18,558 nucleotides of DNA from Lachnospiraceae bacterium (GCA_021204285.1 JAJPZP010000152.1:7305-25862); one strand, 5' to 3'. Numbered from the stretch's first letter, positions 8,575 through 18,534 are shown. Numbers and translations: made by a program. Notes: a model not told the origin generated them from the letters alone.

Positions 8575-9425
8575 GAAAGCTTTGGGCGCTGTTTACAGCG
8601 ATGATGATATGCACTGGTCTGCTGACCGGCTGCGGGACGAGTGCGCAGCTGCGTGAGCAGCAGACTGCGCTGCGCGCAGAAGGAATGTCTCTGGCTGCTG
8701 CAGGAGATTATGAGGCGGCAATCGCTTCCTATGACGAGGCGCTCAGTCTGGCAGATATGCATGCGGGAAGCCTGGAGCTGGATATCGCAGCCTACAAGGC
8801 GGCGGCGCTCTATCGCGGCGGTGAGCTTACGGAAGCAATTGAGCTGTACAGTGCGATTCTCGACCTGAAGAAAAGCGCCGAGATCTACCTGACCCGGGGA
8901 CTTCTGTACCGCGAAGCGGGGGATCAGAAGGCGGCAAATGCAGACTTCACCGCGGCCATGGACATGACATCCAAAAAGGATCTGGTCATGCTCGGAAGGC
9001 TTTCTTATTATATGGAAGATTACACATCAGCGAAGTCTTATCTCGAGGAGGCTACGGCGGATGGAGATCCGGAAGGAATCTACTGGCAGGCCGAGCTGTA
9101 TTGGGAGATGGGCAATAAGGATTACGCGTTGACGCTCTATCAGAGTTACCTGACAACGGACGAAGCGGAACACCCGGACGCCTATGCAAAGGTTGCCTCC
9201 TATCAGACGGAACAGGAGCAGTACGGGGAAGCGCTCGCGACGATTGAGGCAGGGATCGCCCTCGGCGACAGCGACGTGCTGCAGCAGCTGCTCGCGATGC
9301 GCATCGCGGTCTATGAGTATCAGAGTGACTGGGAGACGGCGAAATCGCTGATGGAGAGCTATCTGGAGTCGTATCTGGACGACGAGGATGCCCTGCGCGA
9401 GTATGAGTTTCTGCGGACGCGGTGA
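8571..9425 (+). CDS. TPR-repeat lipoprotein
   Basis: I chose the ATG at 8571, which overlaps the previous stop as ATGA and has a GGAG-type site 8558-8567. An in-frame ATG at 8532 would put 13 residues inside the upstream gene ahead of a normal signal peptide. The 284-residue product has a positively charged start (MRK), a hydrophobic core and the lipobox LTGC, with Cys21 the lipidated residue. It is therefore expected to be anchored on the outer face of the membrane. The rest is all helical with several tetratricopeptide-like units, for example GDYEAAIASYDEAL, GELTEAIELYSAIL, GDQKAANADFTAAM, EDYTSAKSYLEEA and GNKDYALTLYQSYL. TPR arrays bind protein partners; no enzyme motif is present. A scaffold for envelope or glycan assembly is a guess from its neighbours. 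Confidence 0.85.
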   Translation: MRKLWALFTAMMICTGLLTGCGTSAQLREQQTALRAEGMSLAAAGDYEAAIASYDEALSLADMHAGSLELDIAAYKAAALYRGGELTEAIELYSAILDLKKSAEIYLTRGLLYREAGDQKAANADFTAAMDMTSKKDLVMLGRLSYYMEDYTSAKSYLEEATADGDPEGIYWQAELYWEMGNKDYALTLYQSYLTTDEAEHPDAYAKVASYQTEQEQYGEALATIEAGIALGDSDVLQQLLAMRIAVYEYQSDWETAKSLMESYLESYLDDEDALREYEFLRTR

Positions 9426-9434
9426 CTGTGCGCC

Positions 9435-9990
9435 ATGCTTCCCGGTCCCTGAGATGATACCGGCAGGAATCTGTCCTTGCAGCATGCCGGTTTGCCCAGT
9501 GAGCGTCCAGGCAGCATACCCTGTGGGGAGAAGCAGTCATCGCCTTCGGGATTTTCGTCATCTGCGGCTGCGAAACCCCGAACTGAGCCTCCGGGTCAAA
9601 TGTCTCTCGTCAGGCTGTCGCTCGATAAGTCCTTTCGATGGACATCGAGGGCGATTTGTTACAAGAACTGCATACGGCTGGAAGCGACCAAAGACGGGTC
9701 CAAAACACTACAGAATTGTTTTGGACCCGTCATTCGTAAGGTCGCGAAGCCGTATGCATAGTTCTTGTTAAAATCGCCATCTGGGAATCGAAAGGACTTA
9801 TCGTGTGGCAGTCTGTGCCACGACTTGCCTCGGAGGCTCACCCGTTTCTCGCTCGCAGATGATGAAAATCCAGCGAAGCCGTCTCCCATGCTTCTCCCCA
9901 CAGGGTATGTTGCCTGGACGTTCATTTCCAGAGACTACGCATGCTGCAAGGACAGATTCCCGGCACTGTGCCGGGGAGGCTGGGAAGCAT
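9435..9990. repeat. Very long imperfect inverted repeat (foldback element)
   Basis: Almost the whole gap between the lipoprotein and hrcA folds back on itself around base ~9712. Matched blocks, outside to inside: 9435-9443/9982-9990 (9 of 9); 9466-9487/9939-9960 (22 of 22); 9504-9535/9889-9920 (31 of 32); 9549-9566/9854-9871 (17 of 18); 9584-9592/9832-9840 (9 of 9); 9623-9639/9787-9803 (17 of 17); ~9650-9678/9749-9778 (near-identical with small indels); 9693-9707/9717-9731 (15 of 15). The segments between blocks differ, and the right arm has its own small hairpins at 9805-9821 and 9957-9977. I found no transposase, obvious target-site duplication or convincing gene. It may be a MITE-like foldback element or two head-to-head copies of a ~270-base dispersed repeat; a transcribed structured RNA is also possible. 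Confidence 0.85.
9693..9731. repeat. Apical hairpin of the foldback element
   Basis: Perfect 15-bp stem GACGGGTCCAAAACA / TGTTTTGGACCCGTC around a 9-base loop (9708-9716). It is the symmetry centre of the larger inverted repeat. It can fold alone in RNA or as a DNA cruciform. The A/T run next to the loop and the lack of a trailing T-run make it a poor standard terminator. Confidence 0.85.
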
Positions 9991-10023
9991 CATAACTTTT
10001 CATAGAAAAAACACAATTACTAC

Positions 10024-10053
10024 TTGACAAAGCACCCCTCGGGGTGCTATTTT
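10024..10053 (+). promoter_or_regulatory. Vegetative (SigA-type) promoter of the hrcA operon
   Basis: A consensus -35 TTGACA (10024-10029) and a -10 TATTTT (10048-10053) are separated by 18 bases. Transcription would start near 10060, placing CIRCE in the early transcribed region as in other HrcA-controlled operons. The spacer is almost filled by a palindrome, annotated separately. Confidence 0.8.
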
Positions 10054-10054
10054 A
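10031..10054 (+). terminator. Terminator-like palindrome inside the hrcA promoter spacer
   Basis: Perfect 8-bp inverted repeat AGCACCCC (10031-10038) / GGGGTGCT (10041-10048), separated by TC and followed by ATTTTAGTTT. In RNA it would make a strong GC-rich hairpin with a short U-rich tail, suiting a terminator for transcripts arriving from the lipoprotein side. It lies exactly between -35 and -10, so a protein-binding operator is the alternative. Confidence 0.55.
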
Positions 10055-10068
10055 GTTTACAGGAAATG

Positions 10069-10095
10069 TTAGCACTCTCAAATGTTGAGTGCTAA
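10069..10095 (+). promoter_or_regulatory. CIRCE operator (HrcA binding site)
   Basis: TTAGCACTC (10069-10077), exactly 9 bases, then GAGTGCTAA (10087-10095): a perfect match to the CIRCE consensus TTAGCACTC-N9-GAGTGCTAA. HrcA bound here represses the operon, and heat or misfolded-protein load relieves repression. It is 23 bases upstream of the hrcA start. Confidence 0.98.
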
Positions 10096-10118
10096 CAGGG
10101 AGAGAGGAGGAAGCTTAC

Positions 10119-11144
10119 ATGGAACTGGACGAGAGGAAGAAAAAGATTCTGAACGCGATCATCCGGACTTACATGGAGACCGGCGAACCGGTGGGGTCGA
10201 GGACGATTGCGAAGTACTCAGACCTGAAGCTCTCCTCCGCCACTATCCGCAATGAGATGTCAGATCTTGAGGAGATGGGCTACATTGTTCAGCCGCACAC
10301 GTCGGCGGGGCGGATTCCCACGGACAAGGGCTACCGGCTGTATGTGGATCATCTGATGCAGGAAAAGGACAAGGAGGTCACGGATCTCAAGGAGCTGATG
10401 TTTGAACGGACCGACCGCCTCGAGCAGGTGCTCAAGCAGGTTGTGAATGTGCTCGCGAATGATACGAACTATACGACGATGATCTCCACGCCGCAGTACC
10501 ATCAGAACAAGCTCAAGTTTATTCAGCTCTCGCGCGTGGATGAGAAGCAGCTCCTGGCGGTCATCATGGCCGAGGGCAATGTGATCCGCAACAAGCTGAT
10601 TCCGATCTGCGAGGAGCTGGATGAGGAGACCATTCTGAAGCTCAATATCCTGCTGAACACGATGCTGAACGGAAAGACGATTGAGGAGATCAATCTCCAG
10701 ATGATTTCCAGTATGAAAGAGCAGGCCGGCATCCATAGTAATATTATCAGCGATGTTGTGGACGCGGTCGCCGAGGCCATTCACTCAGATGAAGGCATGG
10801 AGATCTACACCGGCGGTGCGACCAATATTTTCCGCTATCCGGAGCTGACGGAGAATGGAAGAGCCGGGGAACTGATTCAGACGCTGGAGGAAAAGCACAA
10901 TCTGGTCGATCTGGTCAACGAGACGCTCAGCAATGAGGAGAAAGGCATCCAGGTGTATATCGGAAGCGAATCCCCTGTTAAAAGCATGAAGGACTGCAGC
11001 GTCGTGACGGCGACCTATGAGCTCGGCGAAGGGCTGCAGGGCACGATCGGGATCATCGGACCGAAGAGGATGGACTACGAAGATGTCATGGGAAAGCTGA
11101 AATCCATGATGGATCAGCTGGATGAGGTTTTTCATAAGGAATAG
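10119..11144 (+). CDS. hrcA: Heat-inducible transcription repressor HrcA
   Basis: A 341-residue repressor that binds CIRCE as a dimer and controls the class I heat-shock genes; in the family it needs GroE to fold into active form. The N-terminal winged helix-turn-helix is clear: GEPVGSRTIAKYSDLKLSSA (22-41), TIRNEMSDLEEMGYI (42-56) and the wing TSAGRIPTDKGYR (61-73). The remainder is the HrcA GAF-like dimerisation domain with its usual small insert. The start at 10119 has AGGAGG (10105-10110) 8 bases upstream. A longer GTG start at 10089 would lie inside the CIRCE operator and is rejected. It is first in the operon, directly behind its own operator, so it is autoregulated. Confidence 0.98.
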   Translation: MELDERKKKILNAIIRTYMETGEPVGSRTIAKYSDLKLSSATIRNEMSDLEEMGYIVQPHTSAGRIPTDKGYRLYVDHLMQEKDKEVTDLKELMFERTDRLEQVLKQVVNVLANDTNYTTMISTPQYHQNKLKFIQLSRVDEKQLLAVIMAEGNVIRNKLIPICEELDEETILKLNILLNTMLNGKTIEEINLQMISSMKEQAGIHSNIISDVVDAVAEAIHSDEGMEIYTGGATNIFRYPELTENGRAGELIQTLEEKHNLVDLVNETLSNEEKGIQVYIGSESPVKSMKDCSVVTATYELGEGLQGTIGIIGPKRMDYEDVMGKLKSMMDQLDEVFHKE

Positions 11145-11156
11145 AAGAAAGGCGGA

Positions 11157-13777
<2,621 letters not shown>

Positions 13778-13787
13778 TGAGCTTTGC

Positions 13788-13946
13788 CAGAACAGCAGGC
13801 CTTGAGACCGCCTTCTTCGAAGGCTATATGCCGCTTACGCGTCATATGTCTGAGGCTCGATGGGCGTTCCGCCCATTCCGAAATGAAAATACAGCCTTTA
13901 GCAGGTAAACCTGCACAGTCTGTTTTTCCATTTCGATGCTGTTCTG
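13788..13946. repeat. Compact multi-hairpin element between dnaK and dnaJ
   Basis: An outer stem CAGAACAGCA (13788-13797) / TGCTGTTCTG (13937-13946) encloses branches that use nearly every base. GCCT (13799-13802) pairs with AGGC (13853-13856), continuing as AGA/TCT, and encloses two hairpins: 13810-13824 (GCCTTC/GAAGGC) and 13826-13847 (ATATG-C-CGC/GCG-T-CATAT). Next comes ATGGGCG/CGCCCAT (13860-13876). A long arm 13879-13894/13920-13935 (14 of 16 paired) then carries the inner hairpin GCAGGT/ACCTGC (13901-13914). It begins 10 bases after the dnaK stop. The reverse-strand frame over it is not a credible gene. It could be a dispersed intergenic repeat or an RNA element tuning dnaK versus dnaJ levels. 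Confidence 0.75.
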
Positions 13947-13969
13947 AACTGTTACAAAGAAATGAGGAA

Positions 13970-13995
13970 GCAGGCGCGCCCTGAGGCACGTCTGC
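13970..13995 (+). promoter_or_regulatory. Hairpin directly upstream of the dnaJ ribosome binding site
   Basis: Arms 13970-13980 (GCAGGCGCGCC) and 13985-13995 (GGCACGTCTGC) pair at 10 of 11 positions, including one G-T wobble, around a CTGA loop. The hairpin ends 10 bases before AGGAGG (14006-14011) and has no T-run, so it is unlikely to be a terminator. It might affect dnaJ translation or mark a processing or stabilising site on the operon mRNA. Confidence 0.55.
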
Positions 13996-14019
13996 ATTCC
14001 TGTGTAGGAGGCGAGGTTT

Positions 14020-15201
14020 ATGGCTGAGACAAAAAGAGATTATTATGAAGTCCTGGGCGTGGACCGGAATACAGACGAGGCGGCCTTAAAGAGTGCCTAC
14101 CGGAAGCTGGCGAAGAAATACCATCCGGATATGAATCCCGGAGATAAAGAGGCGGAGAAGAAGTTCAAAGAGGCCTCGGAGGCCTATGCGGTCTTAAGTG
14201 ATGCGGAGAAGCGCCGGCAATACGATCAGTTCGGTCATGCCGCCTTTGAGCAGGGCGGGGCCGGCGGTTATGGCGGTGGTTTCGACTTCAGCGGAATGGA
14301 TATGAACGATATCTTCGGCGATATTTTCGGAGATCTCTTCGGCGGTGGAGGCGGGCGCAGCCGTGGGGCGAGGAACGGCCCGATGCGCGGAGCCGACCTG
14401 CGGGCGAGCGTGCGTATTACTTTCGAGGAGGCTGTGACCGGCTGCGAGAAGCAGATCGAAATCACGTTGAAGGATGAGTGTGACAACTGTCACGGGACTG
14501 GCGCAAAGCCGGGTACTTCACCGCAGACCTGCCCGAAGTGTCAGGGCAGAGGTCAGGTGGTCTATCAGCAGCAGTCTCTGTTCGGCACCGTGCAGAACGT
14601 GCGCACCTGTCCGGACTGTGGCGGCAGCGGAAAGATCATCAAGGAGAAATGTCCGAAGTGCTACGGCACTGGTTATACGTCGAGCCGCAAGACGATTTCC
14701 GTAAATGTTCCGGCGGGTATTGATAATGGACAGAGCATCCGTATCCGCGAGAAGGGTGAGCCGGGAGTGAACGGCGGTCCGAGAGGAGATCTGCTGGTCG
14801 AGGTGAGCGTGTCACGCAATCCGGCGTTTCAGAGACAGGGAACCGATATCTACTCAACCGTGCCGATCAGTTTTCCGCTGGCGGCGCTCGGCGGCACGAT
14901 TCGCATCAAAACGGTGGATGGCGAGGTCGAGTACGACGTGAAGGCCGGTACGCAGACCGATACGCGGGTGCGTCTGCGCGGAAAGGGCATGCCCTCCCTG
15001 AGAAATAAAAATGTACGCGGTGACCACTATGTGACCTTTGTGGTCGAGGTCCCGACGAACCTGAGCCACGCGGCGAAAGAGGCGCTGCGCGCCTATGATC
15101 TGGAGAACGGCAATACGCTGAACCAGTCGGGAGACGGCACGGCAAAGTCGAAGAAAAAGGGCTTCATGGGTAAGCTGAAAGAAAATCTGGAAGATTTATA
15201 A
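14020..15201 (+). CDS. dnaJ: Hsp40 co-chaperone DnaJ
   Basis: This 393-residue class A J-protein delivers substrates to DnaK and stimulates its ATPase. The J domain (about 5-70) carries the essential HPD at 35-37. A Gly/Phe-rich linker covers ~72-115. Four zinc-binding CxxCxGxG repeats begin at Cys154, Cys171, Cys197 and Cys211 ([32 protein letters not shown]). The two C-terminal substrate-binding beta domains follow, with the family motif GDLLVEV. AGGAGG (14006-14011) is 8 bases upstream of the start. The gap to dnaK is 242 bases, long for this operon, and is filled by the hairpin elements annotated separately. The C-terminus is Lys-rich ([18 protein letters not shown]). Confidence 0.99.
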   Translation: MAETKRDYYEVLGVDRNTDEAALKSAYRKLAKKYHPDMNPGDKEAEKKFKEASEAYAVLSDAEKRRQYDQFGHAAFEQGGAGGYGGGFDFSGMDMNDIFGDIFGDLFGGGGGRSRGARNGPMRGADLRASVRITFEEAVTGCEKQIEITLKDECDNCHGTGAKPGTSPQTCPKCQGRGQVVYQQQSLFGTVQNVRTCPDCGGSGKIIKEKCPKCYGTGYTSSRKTISVNVPAGIDNGQSIRIREKGEPGVNGGPRGDLLVEVSVSRNPAFQRQGTDIYSTVPISFPLAALGGTIRIKTVDGEVEYDVKAGTQTDTRVRLRGKGMPSLRNKNVRGDHYVTFVVEVPTNLSHAAKEALRAYDLENGNTLNQSGDGTAKSKKKGFMGKLKENLEDL

Positions 15202-15213
15202 AGTGTGGGAATG

Positions 15214-15251
15214 GCCCGCTGCCGACAGATGAGCTGCCGGGGCGGGCTTTT
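15214..15251 (+). terminator. Intrinsic terminator of the heat-shock operon
   Basis: Stem GCCCGC (15214-15219) / GCGGGC (15242-15247), extended inward by imperfect pairing (CAG 15226-15228 with CTG 15234-15236), then TTTTCATTT. It lies 12 bases after the dnaJ stop. Confidence 0.75.
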
Positions 15252-15270
15252 CATTTGTCACAGCAGGGAT

Positions 15271-15298
15271 TTGGTGGTACACTGGACATAATTATACT
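15271..15298 (+). promoter_or_regulatory. Probable promoter of the aminopeptidase pair
   Basis: TTGGTG (15271-15276) and a good -10 TATACT (15293-15298) with a 16-base spacer, placed after the dnaJ terminator and 33 bases before the next start codon. The -35 is weak (only TTG matches), so this rests mainly on the -10 and the position. Confidence 0.5.
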
Positions 15299-15331
15299 GA
15301 ATACAACGAGGAGAAAGAAAGGAACCTGAAA

Positions 15332-16738
15332 ATGGAACGAAAAAACGCATGGAATACATATGACGAGGAAGAATACGGGAAACTCTATGATATCGCAGAG
15401 CAGTACCGGCAGTTTATCTCGCGGGGAAAGACCGAGCGGGAGTGCGCCGGGCTGACGGTGGAGATGGCGAAGGCAGCGGGCTACCGCTCTCTGGATGAGG
15501 TCCGGCAAAGCGGTGAGAAGCTGCAGCCGGGAGACAAGGTCTACGCGGTGCACAAGAAGAAGCTGGTGATTCTCTACGAGATTGGGACGAAGCCGCTGGA
15601 GGAGGGCATGAATATCCTTGGGGCGCACATCGATTCCCCACGCCTCGATCTGAAACAGAATCCGCTCTATGAGGATGGAGAGATGACGTTGCTCGATACG
15701 CATTATTACGGCGGTATCAAGAAATACCAGTGGGCGGCGATCCCGCTTGCGCTGCACGGCGTCGTCGCGAAGAAGGACGGAACGCTCGTCACTTTGTCGA
15801 TCGGCGAGAAGGCGGACGATCCGGTGCTCGGCATTTCCGATCTGCTGATCCATCTTTCCGGCGAGCAGCTGCAGAAGAAGGCTGCCGTTGTGGTCGAGGG
15901 CGAGAATCTGAACATTATCGTCGGTAGCCGACCCGTAAAGACCGGGGAGGATGAGAAGGAAAAGAAGGAGAAGGAAGCTTTCCGCAAAGCGATTCTGGAG
16001 CTCCTGGAAAGGGACTATGGTATTGAGGAAGAGGATTTCCTCTCGGCGGAGCTTGAGGCGGTGCCCGCGGGCGCGGCGCGTGATTTCGGCCTTGACAGGA
16101 GTATGATCATGGGCTATGGACAGGACGACCGTATCTGTGCTTTCACCTCTCTGAAAGCGCAGCTTGAGGCGGAGCATCCGGTTTATACGGCGGTCTGCCT
16201 GCTGACCGACAAGGAGGAGATCGGCAGCATGGGCGCGACCGGCATGCAGTCGCGTTATTTTGAAAATGTGACGGCTGAGGTGATGGAACTCGCGGGGCAG
16301 TATTCGGAGCTGAAGCTTCGCAGATGCCTGCAGAATTCTCATATGCTCTCCTCCGATGTGAGCGCAGCCTTTGATCCGAACTATGCTTCCGCATTTGAGA
16401 AGAAAAACATCGCCTACCTGGGACGCGGTATGGTATTTAATAAATATACCGGTTCCCGCGGTAAATCCGGTTCCAACGATGCCTGCGCCGAGTATATCGG
16501 GGCGTTGCGCCGCGTTATGGATGAGGCGGGTGTGTGCTGGCAGACCGCGGAACTCGGCAAGGTCGACCAGGGAGGCGGCGGAACGATCGCCTATATCACG
16601 GCTAATTATGGTATGGACGTCATCGACAGCGGCGTCGCGCTGCTCAATATGCACAGCCCCTGGGAAGTGTCGAGCAAGGCGGATATCTACGAGGCTTACA
16701 AGGGTTATAAGGCCTTCCAGAAGGCGGAGTGGGAGTGA
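15332..16738 (+). CDS. M18-family metallo-aminopeptidase
   Basis: A 468-residue cytosolic zinc aminopeptidase of the M18 (aspartyl aminopeptidase-like) family, removing N-terminal residues from peptides as large homo-oligomers. The metal site is complete by eye: His99 in LGAHIDSPRLD, a bridging Asp in GQDDR (264-265), the Glu pair in DKEEIGS (E295, E296), Asp342 in LSSDVS and His441 in NMHSPWE. Other family hallmarks are YYGGIKKYQW (125-134), GSMGATGMQSRYFENV and KVDQGGGGTIA. AAAGG (15318-15322) is 9 bases before the start. A charged Lys/Glu insert near 203-220 sits in the regulatory-domain region. The next gene begins 2 bases after the stop, implying one transcript. Bacterial M18 enzymes vary in side-chain preference, so substrate cannot be assigned. 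Confidence 0.93.
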   Translation: MERKNAWNTYDEEEYGKLYDIAEQYRQFISRGKTERECAGLTVEMAKAAGYRSLDEVRQSGEKLQPGDKVYAVHKKKLVILYEIGTKPLEEGMNILGAHIDSPRLDLKQNPLYEDGEMTLLDTHYYGGIKKYQWAAIPLALHGVVAKKDGTLVTLSIGEKADDPVLGISDLLIHLSGEQLQKKAAVVVEGENLNIIVGSRPVKTGEDEKEKKEKEAFRKAILELLERDYGIEEEDFLSAELEAVPAGAARDFGLDRSMIMGYGQDDRICAFTSLKAQLEAEHPVYTAVCLLTDKEEIGSMGATGMQSRYFENVTAEVMELAGQYSELKLRRCLQNSHMLSSDVSAAFDPNYASAFEKKNIAYLGRGMVFNKYTGSRGKSGSNDACAEYIGALRRVMDEAGVCWQTAELGKVDQGGGGTIAYITANYGMDVIDSGVALLNMHSPWEVSSKADIYEAYKGYKAFQKAEWE

Positions 16739-16740
16739 AA

Positions 16741-18534
16741 ATGAGCGAGGTTAAGGATCGTCTGGCGGCGCTGCGCGAAAAGATGCGGGAATATGGTGTG
16801 GACATTTACATTGTGCCCTCGTCGGACTGTCACGAGTCGGAGTATGTCAGCGCGCATTTCCGCGCGCGGGAATACATCACCGGTTTTACCGGCTCTGCGG
16901 GGACGGCGGTGATCACCATGGAGGAGGCAGGCCTCTGGACGGACGGGCGTTATTTCCTGCAGGCGGAGACACAGCTTGCGGGAAGCTGCATTACCCTGTA
17001 TCGCATGGGGGAGCCGGGCGTGCCGACCGTGTCGGAATATGTGGAGTCGCAGTTGAGACCGGGGAAATGCCTTGGTTTTGACGGCAGAGTTATGGCGGCC
17101 GCAAAAGCGCAGGATTTCGAGCGGATGGCCAGGAGCCGGGGGGCTTCTCTGTTTGCATCGGAGGATCTTGTCGGTATGATCTGGCCGGATCGCCCCGATA
17201 TCCCGGATACGAAGCTTTGGGTGCTGGAAGAGTGCTACAGCGGAGAATCCGTGGACAGCAAGATCGCACGCGTGCGCCGGGCGATGGGGGAACAGCAGGC
17301 GGATATCCATGTGCTTGCCTCGCTCTGCGATATTGCCTGGCTGCTGAATCTGCGGGGTGGGGATATCCCCTGCGTGCCGGTGACACTCTCTTTTTTGACG
17401 CTTACGCGGGAGACCTGCGTCTGGTATGTGCGCTCCTCCATCGTGACAGATGAGATTCGGAATTATCTGTCAGGACATGGCGTGGAAATCAGAGCGTATG
17501 ATGAGATTTACAAGGATCTGGAGAGCCTGCCGATGGGGCGGAGGGTTTTGCTGGACTCAAAAAATGTCAATAGTCGGCTGCTGCGTTCGTTACCGGAATC
17601 GACGGCCGTTATGGATCAATCCAATCCAACGGAGCTCATGAAGGCCGTAAAAAACGAGACAGAGATCAAAAATATCCGTGAGGCACATCGGAAAGAGAGC
17701 GTCGCATTCACGCGTTTTCTGTACCGGCTGAAGACCGGAAAAGCGGATCTTACGGAGCTTTCTGCGGCAGAGTATCTGGATGCATGTCGTGCAGAGCAGG
17801 AACACTGTCTGGGACAGAGCTTTGCACCGATCTGTGCCTACGGGCCGCACGGAGCGATTGTACACTACGCAGCCACGGAGGAGAGCGATGTGCCGATCAG
17901 GCGGGAGAATTTTCTTCTTGTAGATGCGGGTGGCCATTATCTGGAGGGGACGACCGATACGACACGGACAATCGCGATGGGACCGCTGAAGCCGGAACAA
18001 AAGCGGATGTATACCGCGGTTCTGCGCGCGAATCTGCATCTTGCCCATGCAAAATTCCGGAAGGGCGCGACCGGATATTCCCTGGATGCGCTCTGCCGGG
18101 AGTCTTTATGGCAGCTCGGCATGGACTTTAAACATGGAACCGGCCACGGTGTCGGTTATCTTCTGAACGTGCATGAGGGTCCGAACGCGTTTCGCCTGCA
18201 GATACCGGCAGGAGAGGCTCCGGCAGAGCTCGTACCCGGCATGGTGACGACCGATGAGCCCGGCGTTTACATTGCGGGAGAGTATGGGATTCGCCTTGAG
18301 AATGAGCTGCTCTGCGTCGAAGGACCTTCTAATGAGTACGGTCAGTTCCTCGAATTTGAGATCCTGACGTTGATTCCCTTCGATCGCGACGCGATTCTGG
18401 CGGAAGAGATGAGCCCGGAGGAGCTTCAGTGGCTGAATGCCTATCATCAGAGGGTATATGAGATGATTGGGCTGTACCTTCCGGAGAAAGAACGGGAGTG
18501 GCTGAAGGAGTATACCCGGGCAATTTTCTCTTGA
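16741..18534 (+). CDS. Aminopeptidase P family (M24B, X-Pro) metallopeptidase
   Basis: A 597-residue enzyme expected to remove an N-terminal residue that precedes proline. I start it at ATG 16741, 5 bases after GGGAG (16731-16735); a GTG at 16729 lies within the preceding gene. Two creatinase-like N-terminal domains (about 6-135 and 160-300) lead into the pita-bread catalytic domain (~308-530) and a C-terminal M24 extension, as in the ~600-residue group shared with eukaryotic XPNPEP1. The dinuclear metal ligands are all present: Asp395 (LLVDAGG), Asp406 (TTDTTR), His469 (GTGHGVG), Glu506 (TTDEPGVY) and Glu520 (RLENELL). Proton-shuttle histidines occur in IVHYAA (375-377) and NVHEGP (His478). 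It is coupled to the M18 gene by a 2-base gap. The stop is intact and only 24 bases follow, in which I see nothing. Confidence 0.95.
   Translation: MSEVKDRLAALREKMREYGVDIYIVPSSDCHESEYVSAHFRAREYITGFTGSAGTAVITMEEAGLWTDGRYFLQAETQLAGSCITLYRMGEPGVPTVSEYVESQLRPGKCLGFDGRVMAAAKAQDFERMARSRGASLFASEDLVGMIWPDRPDIPDTKLWVLEECYSGESVDSKIARVRRAMGEQQADIHVLASLCDIAWLLNLRGGDIPCVPVTLSFLTLTRETCVWYVRSSIVTDEIRNYLSGHGVEIRAYDEIYKDLESLPMGRRVLLDSKNVNSRLLRSLPESTAVMDQSNPTELMKAVKNETEIKNIREAHRKESVAFTRFLYRLKTGKADLTELSAAEYLDACRAEQEHCLGQSFAPICAYGPHGAIVHYAATEESDVPIRRENFLLVDAGGHYLEGTTDTTRTIAMGPLKPEQKRMYTAVLRANLHLAHAKFRKGATGYSLDALCRESLWQLGMDFKHGTGHGVGYLLNVHEGPNAFRLQIPAGEAPAELVPGMVTTDEPGVYIAGEYGIRLENELLCVEGPSNEYGQFLEFEILTLIPFDRDAILAEEMSPEELQWLNAYHQRVYEMIGLYLPEKEREWLKEYTRAIFS

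Noticed and set aside
9435..9990. CRISPR array or insertion sequence in the long gap
   Set aside because: There are no regularly spaced direct repeats and no transposase; the symmetry is a single inverted repeat around one centre.
9388..9995. Several open frames of 66-127 codons in the lipoprotein-hrcA gap, on both strands
   Set aside because: They lie in the inverted repeat, lack ribosome binding sites, overlap each other and give low-information peptides; the DNA structure explains them better.
10089..10118. Upstream GTG start giving HrcA ten more residues
   Set aside because: It begins inside the CIRCE operator and has no suitable ribosome binding site; ATG 10119 has AGGAGG at 8 bases.
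13788..13946. tRNA or rho-independent terminator in the dnaK-dnaJ gap
   Set aside because: There is no cloverleaf with tRNA-conserved positions or anticodon arm of the right size, and no T-run follows any of the stems.
15251..16654. 467-codon reverse-strand frame opposite the M18 gene
   Set aside because: The + strand protein has a complete M18 metal site; the reverse product has no family features and would run through the promoter region.
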